Below, one piece after another: positions 10,152 through 17,777 of a stretch of DNA of 64,000 bases. Position numbers and translations under genes: made by a program. Under the pieces are notes generated by a model that saw only the letters and a program-made list of their open reading frames with translations, searched no databases and was not told the origin of the DNA. This DNA comes from Nitratidesulfovibrio sp. SRB-5 (lineage in GTDB: Bacteria; Desulfobacterota; Desulfovibrionia; Desulfovibrionales; Desulfovibrionaceae): positions 1,041,131 through 1,105,130 of the forward strand of contig NZ_JAIOTY010000002.1 of assembly GCF_019931275.1 (NCBI RefSeq). The letters run 5' to 3'. The first letter of the stretch is position 1. Each line of letters starts with the position of its first letter.

Positions 10152-10901
10152 CTACAGTTCCTTGCCCGCCCAGATGACCCGACCGATGACTTCCCATTGC
10201 AGGGCTTCGTCGCGGGGGTCGATCTCGATGTCCTGATAGGCGAACTCCGGGTTGTCCCCCCGAAAATGGTAGCGTCCCGGCGTGCGCGAAAACCGCTTGA
10301 TGTAGATTTCGTCCTGCACCCGCACCACGTAGATGCGGTCTTCCGCCAGCGCATGGTCGTGCTGGTTCACCAGCACCAGGTCGCCGTCATGCAGGGTGCG
10401 TTCCATGGAGCGGCCCATGACCTCCATGAGGCACAGGCCCGTGGTGGATCTTGCCCGGCCCAGGACCCAGTCCAGGCGGAAGGCGTGCTGTTCCTGCGGA
10501 TGGCCGCCGGTCTGCAACGAGCCGCCGCCCGCGCTGGGGCGTGCTTCCGCCCTGTCCACCAGTACGAATTCCTCGGCCAGACGCCGGACTTCTTCCGGCA
10601 CTTCCGGTTGCCCGGCGGACGCGCGGGGCGCCTCTCCGTAAGGGCGCAGCATGCGTTCGTGCAGGCCGCGCCGGTGCGGCTGAAGCCCGCCGACAGCTGG
10701 GATGTGGTCCAGGTGTTCGGTGAGCCGCGCGAGATTGGTGCGGCTGGGAAAGCGTTCGCCGTTCTTCCAGGCGTAGACGGTACGCTCGCTGACCCCCGCG
10801 ATTTCCGCAAGGCGCTTCACGCCGCCCACGCTGTGCAGCGCGTCGATGACGTATTCCCGAAGCTCGTCCCAGTCGGTACCCGTGGAATCATATTCGTTCA
10901 T
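10152..10901 (-). CDS. S24-family phage repressor (CI/LexA-like, self-cleaving)
   Basis: 249-residue transcriptional repressor. Residues ~13-67 form a helix-turn-helix (VKRLAEIAGVSERTVYAWKNGER), like the CI-repressor N-domain. Residues ~140-249 are an S24/LexA peptidase domain with the catalytic Ser165 (VMGRSMERTLHDGDLVL) and Lys202 (DEIYIKRF). Ala-Gly pairs at 96-97 and 124-125 in the linker are candidate autocleavage sites, so RecA-stimulated inactivation during the SOS response is expected from the family. The start at 10901 is chosen because the promoter's -10 lies directly upstream, which excludes the longer frame. Its own promoter contains operator copy 1 between -35 and -10, indicating autoregulation. 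It faces a divergent rightward operon, a lambda-like switch layout. Confidence 0.9.
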   Translation of the reverse strand: MNEYDSTGTDWDELREYVIDALHSVGGVKRLAEIAGVSERTVYAWKNGERFPSRTNLARLTEHLDHIPAVGGLQPHRRGLHERMLRPYGEAPRASAGQPEVPEEVRRLAEEFVLVDRAEARPSAGGGSLQTGGHPQEQHAFRLDWVLGRARSTTGLCLMEVMGRSMERTLHDGDLVLVNQHDHALAEDRIYVVRVQDEIYIKRFSRTPGRYHFRGDNPEFAYQDIEIDPRDEALQWEVIGRVIWAGKEL

Positions 10902-10908
10902 GCATGTG

Positions 10909-10936
10909 ATGTTAGCACATTCTGTGCGAATGTCCA
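10909..10936 (-). promoter_or_regulatory. Repressor promoter with operator copy 1
   Basis: Minus strand: TGGACA (10936-10931), 16-nt spacer, TAACAT (10914-10909). The spacer contains the perfect palindrome GCACA-TTC-TGTGC at 10915-10927, so the repressor would occlude RNA polymerase at its own promoter. Confidence 0.7.
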
Positions 10937-10966
10937 CGAAAAATTGCCATCGGTGTACCGATACTC

Positions 10967-10995
10967 TTGACGTTTGTGTGCGAAGTGTGAAATAT
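10967..10995 (+). promoter_or_regulatory. Probable rightward early promoter
   Basis: TTGACG (10967-10972) followed after 17 nt by a weak -10 (AAATAT, 10990-10995). TGTGC half-sites at 10977-10981 and 10997-11001 suggest repressor contacts, although neither has a good second arm. Confidence 0.45.
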
Positions 10996-11203
10996 CTGTG
11001 CGCACGGAACGTCTCCTGTCTTGATGTTCTTGTGCGGCGGGCCGCATGGCCTGCCGGTCGGAGCGGGTGGTGATCGGGCCGGTTTGCGACGGAAACGACG
11101 AGACGGCGTTTTTATAGGATTGTCGATATGAAAGCGGTCCGAGCCGAAGGCTCCTTGTGGAGCGTCCGGCTTAGGCGCAGCGAGAGGGAAGGAAATGCGC
11201 GCA

Positions 11204-11503
11204 ATGTCACGCGGTACCAGATGTGCCGTATGCGGAAGCTCGTTCGGCTTGCAAGAGCTCGAGGGCGGGGCCGAGGTGGTGGCCGGCGTGGTGCTGTGCC
11301 CGTCCTGTGCCGAGGGGTGCAGCCTGCATGACCGGCGGCTGCCCATGATGTTCATAGAGGTTGACGAGCACCGCCGCCTGCTTGGCCTGTACCACGCAAG
11401 CCACGACGAGGCCCGCCACCCCACGCCTGAAACGGCGCGCATCCGGCTGCGCGCGCTGGAGGCGTGCAACCGCTTCTTTGAAGGAGGTGCGTCATGCCGA
11501 TAG
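11204..11503 (+). CDS. Small zinc-ribbon-like protein, phage-type
   Basis: 99 residues. Two Cys pairs near the N-terminus (CAVCGSS and CPSCAEGC, separated by ~21 residues) suggest one bound zinc. The C-terminal half (ETARIRLRALEACNRFFEG) looks helical. The ATG at 11204 has GGAAGGA at a proper distance; the ATG at 11195 is too close to that site. First gene of the rightward operon opposite the S24 repressor; it overlaps the next gene by 10 bp, so translational coupling is likely. No family recognised; regulatory or recombination-accessory roles are common for such proteins in phages. Confidence 0.7.
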   Translation: MSRGTRCAVCGSSFGLQELEGGAEVVAGVVLCPSCAEGCSLHDRRLPMMFIEVDEHRRLLGLYHASHDEARHPTPETARIRLRALEACNRFFEGGASCR

Positions 11504-11925
11504 TGACTTGCCTGCATTGCGGCACGCCGTTTTCCGTCAATCCCGCCCGGCTGCTGCACGGCAGGGGGCGGTATTGCAGCCGGTCCTGCCATGCGGCAGC
11601 GCGAACCCTGGAACGCCCCGAGCGTTGCCAGTTGTGCGGCGGCCCCATGCCGCCGGGGCGCGCCCATCGCCGCTACTGCTCGCGGGAATGCGTGGCGCTG
11701 GCCGCCGCCGGGCAGGCCAGGCCGCAGCCGCGCGACTGCGCGGTGTGCGGATGCAGGTTCACCCCTGCCACGCTGCGGGACAGGTTCTGCGGTCCCGGTT
11801 GCGAGGCGGCGGCACATGGCCTGGACCACGGGCTGTTCGAGGATCCGTGGGCCTCGGGTGACATCCCGCCGGATTGTTATGGCCGCGATCTGTTCCGCAT
11901 GCCGGACATGGTGCTTGGATTCTGA
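11494..11925 (+). CDS. Triple zinc-finger protein
   Basis: 143 residues made mainly of three similar treble-clef-like units: CLHCGTPF...YCSRSC, CQLCGGPM...YCSREC and CAVCGCRF...FCGPGC, each with a CxxC and a CxxxC pair about 16-18 residues apart. The last ~40 residues are acidic and aromatic without cysteines. The internal repetition suggests duplication of a single finger. The ATG at 11494 overlaps the end of the upstream gene and is preceded by AAGGAGG. Probably binds nucleic acid or protein; no exact family or catalytic motif (such as HNH) is present. Confidence 0.75.
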   Translation: MPIVTCLHCGTPFSVNPARLLHGRGRYCSRSCHAAARTLERPERCQLCGGPMPPGRAHRRYCSRECVALAAAGQARPQPRDCAVCGCRFTPATLRDRFCGPGCEAAAHGLDHGLFEDPWASGDIPPDCYGRDLFRMPDMVLGF

Positions 11926-12093
11926 GGCCCGCCGAAGGGCGAGCGGTCGTTACCGGCGAGGGGATCGTGCCGGTTGGCCGCCACACGGCGAGGACGCCGT
12001 CCGGCGCGCCCCGCGCCGGTACGGGATATGCCGATCCGCGTGCGCAACGCGATGCGGCTGGTGCGACGTGACCGTCGCAGAGGAGGATGCCGC

Positions 12094-12624
12094 ATGGCGG
12101 CTGTGAACAGAGTGATGCTGCTCGGGCGCGTGATGGCCGCGCCCCGGCCCGGAACCGGCACCCCCGGTGGTTGCGTGCTGTTTTCCGTCAGCACCGAAGG
12201 TGCCGGACAAGATGACGCGGGCCAGCGGCACCGGGTGCGCGTCACCGGTGACCAGGCAGCATGGTGCCTTGTGCGATTGCGGCGCGGCATGCTGGTGCAC
12301 GTGGAAGGTGAATTGCTGGCCTGCGCGCAGGAGGGGAAAGCCAGCGCCGTGGTGGCGGCGTGGCTGGTCCAGGCCGTGGAGGATGACCGGCGCTCCGGGC
12401 CACCCATGCATGCACCGATAAACCCCGTTGCGCTATCCGGCGCGATGCACGCCGCTCGCGCCGAAGTGCCCCGTTCGGGAGTGCGGTGCGCCAGGGCGGA
12501 GTTGTTCGGTCGGTGGGGAGATGAGCATGCCCGGGATGATGTCGGGGCGTGGCCGATGGCGTGGCGGCAGGCTCCGGAAACGGGCGAGGGCGTGCCGGGC
12601 AGCCCGCCGGGGCGCATGCACTGA
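12094..12624 (+). CDS. Single-stranded DNA-binding protein-like (SSB, OB fold)
   Basis: 176 residues. The first ~100 match the SSB pattern: MAAVNRVMLLGRVMAAPRP, a FSVST strand, HRVRVTGDQAAWCLVRL and RGMLVHVEGELL, the order of the OB-fold strands in bacterial SSB. The spacer regions are shorter than in chromosomal SSB. The C-terminus (EGVPGSPPGRMH) lacks the acidic DDDIPF-type tip that recruits repair and replication partners. The ATG at 12094 follows AGGAGG (12081-12086); the open frame extends upstream but without SSB similarity. It lies in the rightward early operon and probably coats single-stranded DNA during phage or GTA-associated recombination. Unlikely to be the essential host ssb. 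Confidence 0.72.
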   Translation: MAAVNRVMLLGRVMAAPRPGTGTPGGCVLFSVSTEGAGQDDAGQRHRVRVTGDQAAWCLVRLRRGMLVHVEGELLACAQEGKASAVVAAWLVQAVEDDRRSGPPMHAPINPVALSGAMHAARAEVPRSGVRCARAELFGRWGDEHARDDVGAWPMAWRQAPETGEGVPGSPPGRMH

Positions 12625-12721
12625 GGCCGCAGCGCATATGCGTGGAAGGTGCCCGCTGTCGGTCACCCGTGATGCAACGTCAGCCGTGGCGCACACGCCG
12701 CGAAACAGGGAGGAAGAACAC

Positions 12722-13204
12722 ATGCAGGGGGCGCAGCAGCCGCAGCAAGGGCTTGTGCACGGGCATGTTCCGGAGATGGCGCGGACGCCCCGCGGCGTCT
12801 GCGGGGGCGGTGAACCTCGGCCCATGGACATGCGCCAGGAGGATGCCCGGCCTTGGGGATGGCAGGCCGGTGCGCATCATGCGGCCATGGGGCGGGGCTT
12901 GGCCTGGGGGCGGGGGGACGGCCCGTGGTCCGTGCCTTTTGTACTGGTGGGGCTGGACGCCATTGGCCGTGCCGTGGGGGCAGGGCAGGGGGCGGTGAAG
13001 CGCTGGATTCGCGAGGACGGATTTCCCGCCCGCAGATGTTCGGACGGTACGTATCGGGCCGATCCCGAGGCGGTGCGGCGGTGGTTTTGGGGGGAAGGCG
13101 AAGCGGTCCCGCACGGAGTTCTGCCGTCCGGATATCCCGCCGGGTCGGCACCGGGCTGCGTTGCCCGTTGTGAAAGGGGAGGCGGGGTGGAGCGCGGACA
13201 CTAG
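12722..13204 (+). CDS. Helix-turn-helix DNA-binding protein (excisionase/AlpA-like)
   Basis: 160 residues. The N-terminal ~75 residues are Gln/Gly/His-rich and probably disordered. Residues ~82-135 (LVGLDAIGRAVGAGQGAVKRWIREDGFPARRCSDGTYRADPEAVRRWFWGE) show the MerR/excisionase-like pattern, a helix-turn-helix followed by a small wing. The ATG at 12722 is preceded by AGGAAG. It is the last gene of the rightward group after the repressor; 98 bp separate it from the SSB-like gene. It could be a transcriptional regulator of late functions or a small packaging-type DNA binder; sequence alone does not decide. Confidence 0.65.
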   Translation: MQGAQQPQQGLVHGHVPEMARTPRGVCGGGEPRPMDMRQEDARPWGWQAGAHHAAMGRGLAWGRGDGPWSVPFVLVGLDAIGRAVGAGQGAVKRWIREDGFPARRCSDGTYRADPEAVRRWFWGEGEAVPHGVLPSGYPAGSAPGCVARCERGGGVERGH

Positions 13205-13388
13205 GGGGTATTTCCAGATGGCCCCGCGTGCGTTGGCTGTGCCAGGCTTCAGCCGACATTTCAGCGGACTGCAAGAAGGGCGCATCCCCTTATGCCGGGC
13301 GTGGCTTGCTGGTCATCGAACAAAAAGCTGATCCGGAACTCCCCCTTGCCGGAAGCGGGGGCGTCCGCGCGCGAAATTCCGGAACATG

Positions 13389-13420
13389 CGTGGCCGGGCG
13401 GCGGATGCCGTCCGGCCACG
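13389..13420. terminator. Strong hairpin after the DUF4136 lipoprotein gene
   Basis: CGTGGCCGGGCGGC (13389-13402) pairs with GCCGTCCGGCCACG (13407-13420) with one G-T wobble and a GGAT loop. It lies 28 bp beyond the stop of the minus-strand gene at 13448 and could also stop rightward transcription from the phage-type operon. Confidence 0.65.
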
Positions 13421-13447
13421 CGGCATTGGGCGTGTACTTCAGGGGGG

Positions 13448-14542
13448 CTACTGGCCCTGGATGGTCACGTTGAATTCGTCGTCCACGGCCACCCTGACGT
13501 TGGCGGTGATGCCGATCCAGCGGGAGGCCGCCACGGTGAGCGCGGGCAGGGCCCCCTGGATGTCGCGTGAACTGCCGGTGCTGGTCACCACCACCTTCCA
13601 CAGTACGGGGCCAGTCAGTTCGGCGGGTGAGGGCAGGCCCTCCACCGTGCCGATGGGGGTGCCGTAGGGCGGTCTTGCATATTCGGGCACGTCCGGGCCA
13701 GCCATGTTCGGGCCAGACATGTTCGGGCCAGCCATGTTCGGGCCAGCCATGTTCGGGCCAGACATGTTCGGGCCGGGCCCGGCAGGGGCCGGGCCTGCGG
13801 ACTTTGCCGCGCGCTCGGCATCACTTGCGGGTTCCGCAGTGTTCCCCGGCGTCTTCCGGCCTGCGACGCCCTTCGTCGCCATCCCCTGTTCCGGCATTCC
13901 CGTCATCCCCGTCATCCCCTGATCTGGTTCCTCCTGCCCTGCCTGGGCCGAAGAGGGCGTTTCCGGGGCGGTGGCGCGACCGGCTCGCAGGTCACGCGCC
14001 TCTATGGACAGAGTGCGGGTATGCACCACCGTCATGGGCGGCGGGTAGCCGTAGCCGGTGCCGAACCCGCGATAGCCGCCGTAGCCCCAGCCGCCGTAGC
14101 GGCTGCCGTAGGCCCCGCCGTACCACGGCCACGAGCCGTAGCCGATGCCGATGCCCACGGACGGGCGCGAGGAGTACGACGTGTCCGGCACCTCGTGCGG
14201 GCCGTCCACCTTCCATTCCACCACCACGGCCATGTCCGCAGTCTCGGGGCTGGGGGCCTCGCGGTAGCCGTGCCCGGTGAGCACGGCACGCAGCCGCTGG
14301 GTGGACTGGCGGAACATGTCGGCGTTGATGGCGTTCAGCGTGGACAGCGCGGTGCCGGGTACCAGCACGTAGCTCTGACCGGCCTTGCGGAAGCCGGGAG
14401 CCGACACGGCCTGCACGTCGGCCTTCATGCGCGGAGCGCACCCCGTGAGCAGCAGAACGCCCAGAAAGAGCAGGCAGGCCAGCAGGCTGGTCAGCAGGCG
14501 CGGGATGCCGGGGGGGGGTGAACAGGCGATGCGGGCAGTCAT
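13448..14542 (-). CDS. DUF4136 family lipoprotein
   Basis: 364 residues, exported and lipid-anchored. The signal peptide ends in a lipobox (LLLTGC, Cys35). The N-terminal half follows the DUF4136 pattern (FRKAGQSYVLVPG...NADMFRQSTQRLRAVLTGHGYREA...ADMAVVVEWKV), followed by a Gly/Tyr/Trp-rich loop (GSWPWYGGAYG). The domain is interrupted by a ~100-residue insert rich in Gly, Met and Pro that includes five GPNM(A/S) repeats, after which it resumes (GPVLWKVVVTSTG...AVDDEFNVTIQG). Start at ATG 14542 with AAAGGA upstream. Function in the envelope unknown; family members are outer-membrane or periplasmic lipoproteins. Confidence 0.8.
   Translation of the reverse strand: MTARIACSPPPGIPRLLTSLLACLLFLGVLLLTGCAPRMKADVQAVSAPGFRKAGQSYVLVPGTALSTLNAINADMFRQSTQRLRAVLTGHGYREAPSPETADMAVVVEWKVDGPHEVPDTSYSSRPSVGIGIGYGSWPWYGGAYGSRYGGWGYGGYRGFGTGYGYPPPMTVVHTRTLSIEARDLRAGRATAPETPSSAQAGQEEPDQGMTGMTGMPEQGMATKGVAGRKTPGNTAEPASDAERAAKSAGPAPAGPGPNMSGPNMAGPNMAGPNMSGPNMAGPDVPEYARPPYGTPIGTVEGLPSPAELTGPVLWKVVVTSTGSSRDIQGALPALTVAASRWIGITANVRVAVDDEFNVTIQGQ
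13696..13770. repeat. Five 15-bp tandem repeats in the lipoprotein gene
   Basis: Units GGCCAGCCATGTTCG / GGCCAGACATGTTCG, alternating at a single base, begin at 13696, 13711, 13726, 13741 and 13756. They encode Gly-Pro-Asn-Met-(Ala/Ser) in frame. Confidence 0.95.
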
Positions 14543-15158
14543 GGGATGTCCTTTGCCACGCGGCAGGTGGTGTCCGTTGCGTGCGGGCGGCAGGCCGCCG
14601 TCATGGGTTTTCGGCCCGGATGGTTCTGCGTGGTCCCGCGCAGCCCTCATGCCCCTCATGCGCCGTGTGGGCTGGATGAGCCGACTGAGCCGGGGGGCTC
14701 CGGGATGGTTCGGGCGAATCCGGGCCGGGGATTCAATGAGCCACGAACTGGGCGGCGGTCAAGCGGACCGTGTCTTTCAGAATATGTGCATGCGAAGGGT
14801 GGCTGTCCATGGCGTGCCGCTGGCAGGTGTGGGAAGGGACGGGTACTGGCACGGAGCGGCATGGCGGGGCGCCTCGCTCTTGCCTCGGGCCGCAGGCTGA
14901 GGGAGGGATGGAGGAACTGCGGACCGGCGCGCGCTCGGACACGGGATCGAAGCGGATGTGCGCGGCATGCGGCCTGCCACGCATTGCCCGTCGTGTTCCG
15001 GCCCTGTCATATCCATGCCGTCCCTGTCATATCCATGTCCGGCCATACCTGGGCCATGTCCGGCCATACCTGGGCCATGTCCGGCCTGGGCCATGCCTGG
15101 GCCATCCCCTGACCGCGTCAGGCCCGGACCCGTATCGGCAGTGCCCGTGCAACCGGTA
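14543..15158. other. 616-bp gene-free region with tandem repeats
   Basis: Two perfect copies of a 21-bp unit (CCATACCTGGGCCATGTCCGG) at 15043-15063 and 15064-15084, preceded by a related CTGTCATATCCATG pair (about 15003-15037) and followed by degenerate GGGCCATGCC units. No gene was supported on either strand. Confidence 0.6.
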
Positions 15159-17777
15159 CTAGCGCTGCCGCAGGGGCAGGGTGAACGTGAAATGCGCCCC
15201 CTTGCCCGGTTCGGAATGCAGGGCAAAGCTGCCGCCGTGATTGTGGGTGATCAGGAAGTACGACACCGACAGGCCCAGGCCGGTGCCTTCGCCGGGGGGC
15301 TTGGTGGTGTAGAAGGGATCGAAGACCCGGGCGCGCACCTCGGGTGTCATGCCCGGCCCGTTGTCGCTGACGGTCACCGCCACGAGGTCGTGGTGGCGCT
15401 CGGTACGGATGGTCAGGGTAGGCGGCGCGCCATCGGGTGGCGGCCCGGCGGCCAGGGCCTGCGCGGCGTTCTTGAACAGGTTGAGAAGCACCTGTTCCAC
15501 CTCTGTGGCCAGGCAGGGCACCTGCGGCAGCATGGGGGAATAGTGGCGCACGACGCGCAGTGTGCGGAAGTCGTAGAGCTTCTTCAGGTCGTAATCGTTG
15601 GCGGCCAGTTCGAGGGTGTTTTCGATGAGCCGGTGCAGGTCCTGCGGCATGAACTCGCCGTCGGTACGGCGGCTGAAGTCGAGCATGTTGGCCACGATGT
15701 GCGCAGCCCGTGCGCCCGAAGCGGCGATGTCGTCGAGCATGCGCAGTATCTCGCGCCGTTCCAGATACCCGCGCACCTGTTCCATGGTCAGCCCGGCTTC
15801 GCGGGCGGCGGTGTCGTTGACGGGCCGCCCCGTCTCCACCCGGCGGCGCATGTTCTGCACCGCCTGCAGGATGCCGCCGAGGGGGTTGTTGATCTCGTGC
15901 GCCATGCCCGCCGCAAGGCCGCCCACGGTCAGCATCTTTTCCGTCTGGATCATCATTTCGCGGATGCGCTCGCGCTCTGTCACGTCGTCCACGCGGATGA
16001 CGGCACCCTGCGTGCCGTTGGCCACCAGGGGAAAGACCGTCACGTCCTCGTAGCGCACCATGTCGCCATCGGGGCGCAGCAGGCGCTGCCCGTCACGCAC
16101 CTGGCCGTCCTTCAGCGCCTCGAACACCAGCGGCGTCAGCTTTTCCAGTTGGGGGAACACCTCGCCCAGGGGGCGGCCCACGGCTTCGTGGGGTTCCTGG
16201 CCGGTGGCGTCCGCCGCGCGGCGGTTCCAGTGGGTGACCAGCCCTTCGGGTGACACTCCGACGATGGCCGAGGGCATGGAATCAAGGGTATTGGCCAGCA
16301 GGTTGCGCAACTGCCGCAGTTGCCGTTCGGAGGCGGCCCTGCGGCGCATCATGTAGGCAAGTACGGCAATGGTGGATGCCAGGGAGACCACGAACAGGAT
16401 CAGCACGTTGATCTGGGGACGGTACGTTCGGTAGAGCGAGAACGGATGGTCGATCACGGCGCTGCCCGACGGCAGGCGGCCTTCGGCGATACCCCACCGT
16501 TCCAGCGCGGGGGCGCGGTACACGTAGCGGTTCACCCCTTCATTCTGGACGGGAATGTCTTCGGCGCGCGTGCCGGAAATGACCCGCAGGGCCATGCGGC
16601 TCAATGCTTCGGCCTGCAAGGCCGCCCCGGATACCTTGCCGCCCACCACGGCGCCGTTCAGGTTGAGGTCCACAAGGCAGTGCACGGGTACCCGTGCGGC
16701 GGCGGAGATGCGCGCCCCCAGATCCTCGAAAGTGGTGGCGTAGCCAACGCTGTCGACAAAATACACGCCCAGCAGCACTGCGGCGTCCGGTGGCAGGGTG
16801 GCCAGCCGGGACAGCAGGTCGTCGAAGGGCAGGGGCGGAAATTCGTGCACCTGCACGCCGCCGGGCAGATGCGCGAGTTGCCCCCGTACGTCGCGGGCCA
16901 CGGCCTGTCCGGTTTCGGTGTGATCGTTGACGAGATATATCTGCCGGGTGCCGGGGTGCATATCCAGCATGGTCAGTGCTGTATCGCGGGCGGAAAAGGT
17001 GCTCAGCACGCCCGAAAGCCGGGGAATGCTGGCCGCCAGGCCGTCCTGGAAATGGTTCACCCCGCAGAACAGCACGGGCACCCCGGGGAACAGCGCGGCG
17101 TGGTGCGCCTCCAGAAAGTCGAGGGCGTCGTCGTCGCTGGTCAGGATCAGGGTTGGGGGCCGCCTGGCGTATTTCAGGGCCAGCAGGGCGGCAAAGGCGT
17201 CGAGGTATTCCGGGGTGTGCACGCGCTTGGAATCAAGGTTTTCCACGCGCAGGGCGATATGGTTGTCCACGGGGGCCAGCATGCGCTCCACCGTGTCGGT
17301 GAGTTCGCGCACCCGGCCCATGCCCTGTTCGTAGGAATGCAGCAGCAGCACCAGGTGGCGTCCGTCCTGCACCCCGCGTGCGGCGATGGCGTTGGCCAGG
17401 GTCTGGACCTTGGAATCGGCCACCGATTGGGCCACGGCCTCTGGCGTGGCGTTGGCGGTACCCGGTGCTTCTGTCGGCCCTCCCGCGGGTGCGCCTGGCC
17501 GGGGTATGGTTTGGGGGACGATTTGGGATACGATTTGGGGCACGGCCGGGGGCTGATGCGTTGCAGGTTCCGGGCCGGTGGCGTGGGAGGCGTGTGCCGT
17601 CATGAGCACGGTCAGGCAGGCGGTCAGGCAGACGGTCAGGCAGACGAACAGGAACACGGACAGGCAGCCGGACAGGTGGCCAGGCTGACGGCCAAGCTGG
17701 CGAGTTGACGAATGGACGGGGCGGCAGGTGGACATCGTCCGCAGCCATTCCCGGACACGGCGGGCGGTAGCGCTCAT
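15159..17777 (-). CDS. Sensor histidine kinase with ABC-type binding-protein sensor domain (paralogue 1)
   Basis: 872 residues. An N-terminal membrane segment (~33-60, repetitive VCLTVCLTACLTV) is followed by a Pro-rich linker and a periplasmic sensor (~130-405) resembling the ABC-transporter substrate-binding fold (LVLLLHSYEQGMGRVREL, LILTSDDDALDFL, GVPVLFCGVNHF). Then TM2 (~445-470), PAS (~485-600), HisKA with AAGMAHEINNPLGGI (His ~626), and HATPase with VSDNGPGM and GTGLGLSVSYF. No receiver, so it needs a separate regulator, none of which is adjacent. The start at 17777 overlaps the upstream kinase stop by ATGA and has GGGGAG before it; an internal ATG at 17735 is the alternative. It is a close paralogue of the next kinase. 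Confidence 0.88.
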   Translation of the reverse strand: MSATARRVREWLRTMSTCRPVHSSTRQLGRQPGHLSGCLSVFLFVCLTVCLTACLTVLMTAHASHATGPEPATHQPPAVPQIVSQIVPQTIPRPGAPAGGPTEAPGTANATPEAVAQSVADSKVQTLANAIAARGVQDGRHLVLLLHSYEQGMGRVRELTDTVERMLAPVDNHIALRVENLDSKRVHTPEYLDAFAALLALKYARRPPTLILTSDDDALDFLEAHHAALFPGVPVLFCGVNHFQDGLAASIPRLSGVLSTFSARDTALTMLDMHPGTRQIYLVNDHTETGQAVARDVRGQLAHLPGGVQVHEFPPLPFDDLLSRLATLPPDAAVLLGVYFVDSVGYATTFEDLGARISAAARVPVHCLVDLNLNGAVVGGKVSGAALQAEALSRMALRVISGTRAEDIPVQNEGVNRYVYRAPALERWGIAEGRLPSGSAVIDHPFSLYRTYRPQINVLILFVVSLASTIAVLAYMMRRRAASERQLRQLRNLLANTLDSMPSAIVGVSPEGLVTHWNRRAADATGQEPHEAVGRPLGEVFPQLEKLTPLVFEALKDGQVRDGQRLLRPDGDMVRYEDVTVFPLVANGTQGAVIRVDDVTERERIREMMIQTEKMLTVGGLAAGMAHEINNPLGGILQAVQNMRRRVETGRPVNDTAAREAGLTMEQVRGYLERREILRMLDDIAASGARAAHIVANMLDFSRRTDGEFMPQDLHRLIENTLELAANDYDLKKLYDFRTLRVVRHYSPMLPQVPCLATEVEQVLLNLFKNAAQALAAGPPPDGAPPTLTIRTERHHDLVAVTVSDNGPGMTPEVRARVFDPFYTTKPPGEGTGLGLSVSYFLITHNHGGSFALHSEPGKGAHFTFTLPLRQR

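Larger units (their letters stand above)
10902..11203. other. 302-bp divergent control region
   Basis: AT-richer than its surroundings. It holds the leftward repressor promoter with operator copy 1, a rightward TTGACG promoter with several TGTGCGAA half-sites, a GAGCC-GAA-GGCTC hairpin (11141-11153) in the rightward leader, and a TATAGG -10-like element near 11114. Confidence 0.6.

Noticed and set aside
10977..11001. Third and fourth complete repressor operators
   Set aside because: TGTGC half-sites are present but the opposite arms (GACGT, GAAAT) do not match GCACA; kept only as half-sites.
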